Positions 63,087 to 64,000 of a stretch of DNA of 64,000 nucleotides are shown here, piece by piece (the stretch's first letter is position 1; every line of letters begins with the position of its first letter). Source of the DNA: Mycolicibacterium sp. P9-22 (lineage in GTDB: Bacteria > Actinomycetota > Actinomycetes > Mycobacteriales > Mycobacteriaceae); NCBI RefSeq assembly GCF_008329585.1, contig NZ_NPKP01000004.1, positions 310,001 to 374,000 on the forward strand. Direction: 5' to 3'. A model generated the notes under the pieces. The model saw nothing but the letters and a program-made list of their open reading frames with translations. It searched no databases and was not told where the DNA came from. The translations under genes were made by a program, and so were the position numbers.

Positions 63087-64000
63087 CTTTCACCAGTCGT
63101 ACCTGCGGACGGTCGGGCACCTCGTCGGTGAGGAACCAGCGGAAGGCCAGGTTCCCTCTCGGATAGTCCAGTGTGGTCAGTGAATTGGGATGTGCTGTCA
63201 GGCCTCGGGACAGCACGACCGTCACCGATCCGTCACTGTTGGGCACCGCGGTGTGGCCGTTGAGCGAACTGCGGGCATCGCGCACCCCCGGCGTCGCCAT
63301 GAACTGGTTCCACACCACCAGGTTCCAGAACCGGCAGGCGGGCGGGCGGTGGGTGATTACCAGCGCCTCGTCCTCGGCGAGGTCGAAGCTGCCGTAGCCG
63401 TAGCAGGCATCACGCGCCGACCACCCGAAGTTCGCGTCGGGCACCTGGTAGGGCGCCGCGAAATCGTTGGCCGCCATGCTCGATTCATGCCCCAGGTTGT
63501 GGTTGTCATCGGGCTTCACACCGACCGCCATCGGCAGGATGGCGAACATGGTGCGCATCCAGGCGGCGCCGGCCCGCAGGGCGGAGGCAGTCTCGTCGTC
63601 GCCGTGCCGGAACGGCTCGGGTTCGTCGAGGGCTTCGATATGCCAGGTGACGGCGGCACCGGTGTGCGGGTCGGCCTGGTAGTCGCGGGTCATCAGCACG
63701 GCGGCGTCGGGTGCGGGGCCGAAGTCGAAGGTGAAGTTGCCGTCGGTGTCGAAGTCCAGATCGTCGTCGCGGAACACCGCGACGACCCGGTCCGACCACG
63801 CGCCCGGTGCGGGTTCGTTGTAGGCAGTCACCGAGAAGTACACGCTGTCACCGCGATTGCCGCTGATCCGGTAGCGGCGCTGCGGGTCCACCGGGCACAT
63901 GTAGTAGATGGCGTCGGTGTTGTCCCCACCCCAGCGCCGATCGGGGCGCCACGGTGAATTGAGCTCCAGCCACTGCGGGCGGCTGGGGTCGGCAAACAGG
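63058..64000 (-). CDS. DUF1214 domain protein, C-terminal part (runs off the window)
   Basis: The frame is open to the right edge, so at least 313 residues are present and the N-terminus is missing. The region DNTDAIYYMCPVDPQRRYRISGNRGDSVYF is the DUF1214 entry (around the first 30-60 visible residues); later FGWSARDACYGYGSFDL, CRFWNLVVWNQFM and LDYPRGNLAFRWFL are typical. Function of the family is unknown; it is often found near oxygenases and P450 genes. Met and Cys content is normal, marking the end of the island. It overlaps monooxygenase E by 29 bp on the opposite strand. Confidence 0.82.
   Translation of the reverse strand, partial: LFADPSRPQWLELNSPWRPDRRWGGDNTDAIYYMCPVDPQRRYRISGNRGDSVYFSVTAYNEPAPGAWSDRVVAVFRDDDLDFDTDGNFTFDFGPAPDAAVLMTRDYQADPHTGAAVTWHIEALDEPEPFRHGDDETASALRAGAAWMRTMFAILPMAVGVKPDDNHNLGHESSMAANDFAAPYQVPDANFGWSARDACYGYGSFDLAEDEALVITHRPPACRFWNLVVWNQFMATPGVRDARSSLNGHTAVPNSDGSVTVVLSRGLTAHPNSLTTLDYPRGNLAFRWFLTDEVPDRPQVRLVKATDAPTAVE

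Overview
The window looks like chromosomal DNA of a non-tuberculous, environmental member of the Mycobacteriaceae. GC content is very high, GTG and TTG starts are common, and the order of housekeeping genes follows the segment known in Mycobacterium tuberculosis as secD-yajC-gabT, ruvCAB, yebC, pdxT-tesB-pdxS, then the phosphatidylinositol mannoside block (Nudix, pimA, patA, pgsA1, HIT) and thrS. No PE/PPE gene was recognised. No rRNA, tRNA, CRISPR array or insertion sequence was recognised. No gene-free stretch exceeds about 280 bases.

Region 1 (1-8962) holds Sec accessory genes, GABA aminotransferase, a membrane diguanylate cyclase, the Holliday-junction operon ruvCAB followed by two membrane proteins, a small NAD(P)-binding protein and yebC. 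Region 2 (9038-17656) is an accessory block between yebC and pdxT. It carries an NADH dehydrogenase-like flavoprotein, a P450/short-chain dehydrogenase pair with a divergent TetR regulator and a strong palindromic operator, an acyl-CoA dehydrogenase, an NCS1 transporter with a cysteine-rich tail, and a second SDR/TetR pair with two operators. Region 3 (17653-26539) is the conserved vitamin B6, PIM lipid and threonyl-tRNA synthetase block, almost entirely on the minus strand with overlapping starts and stops. Region 4 (26611-41252) is mixed: small membrane and thioesterase genes, an HD protein with a divergent AraC/DJ-1 regulator, a fatty- or hydroxy-acid catabolic operon (kinase-like protein, two acyl-CoA dehydrogenase subunits, enoyl-CoA hydratase), glycogen phosphorylase next to phosphoketolase, and DUF4393/DUF445 membrane genes.

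Region 5 (41259-63086) is the most interesting part. It is an apparent organosulfur-scavenging island with five bacterial-luciferase-like flavin monooxygenases, a complete oligopeptide-type ABC importer, an acyl-CoA-dehydrogenase-fold (DszC/SfnC-like) monooxygenase, an aldo/keto reductase, a TauD-like dioxygenase, a LysR regulator, an FAD oxidoreductase and an atypical SDR. Fourteen of these proteins (about 5,450 residues) contain only about 17 internal Met plus Cys residues by my hand count, and six contain none. This sulfur-sparing composition is direct sequence evidence that the proteins are meant to be made during sulfur starvation. A DUF222-HNH gene, an old-yellow-enzyme gene and a MerR/deacetylase pair lie between the two parts of the island and do not share the extreme bias. 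The window ends inside a DUF1214 gene.
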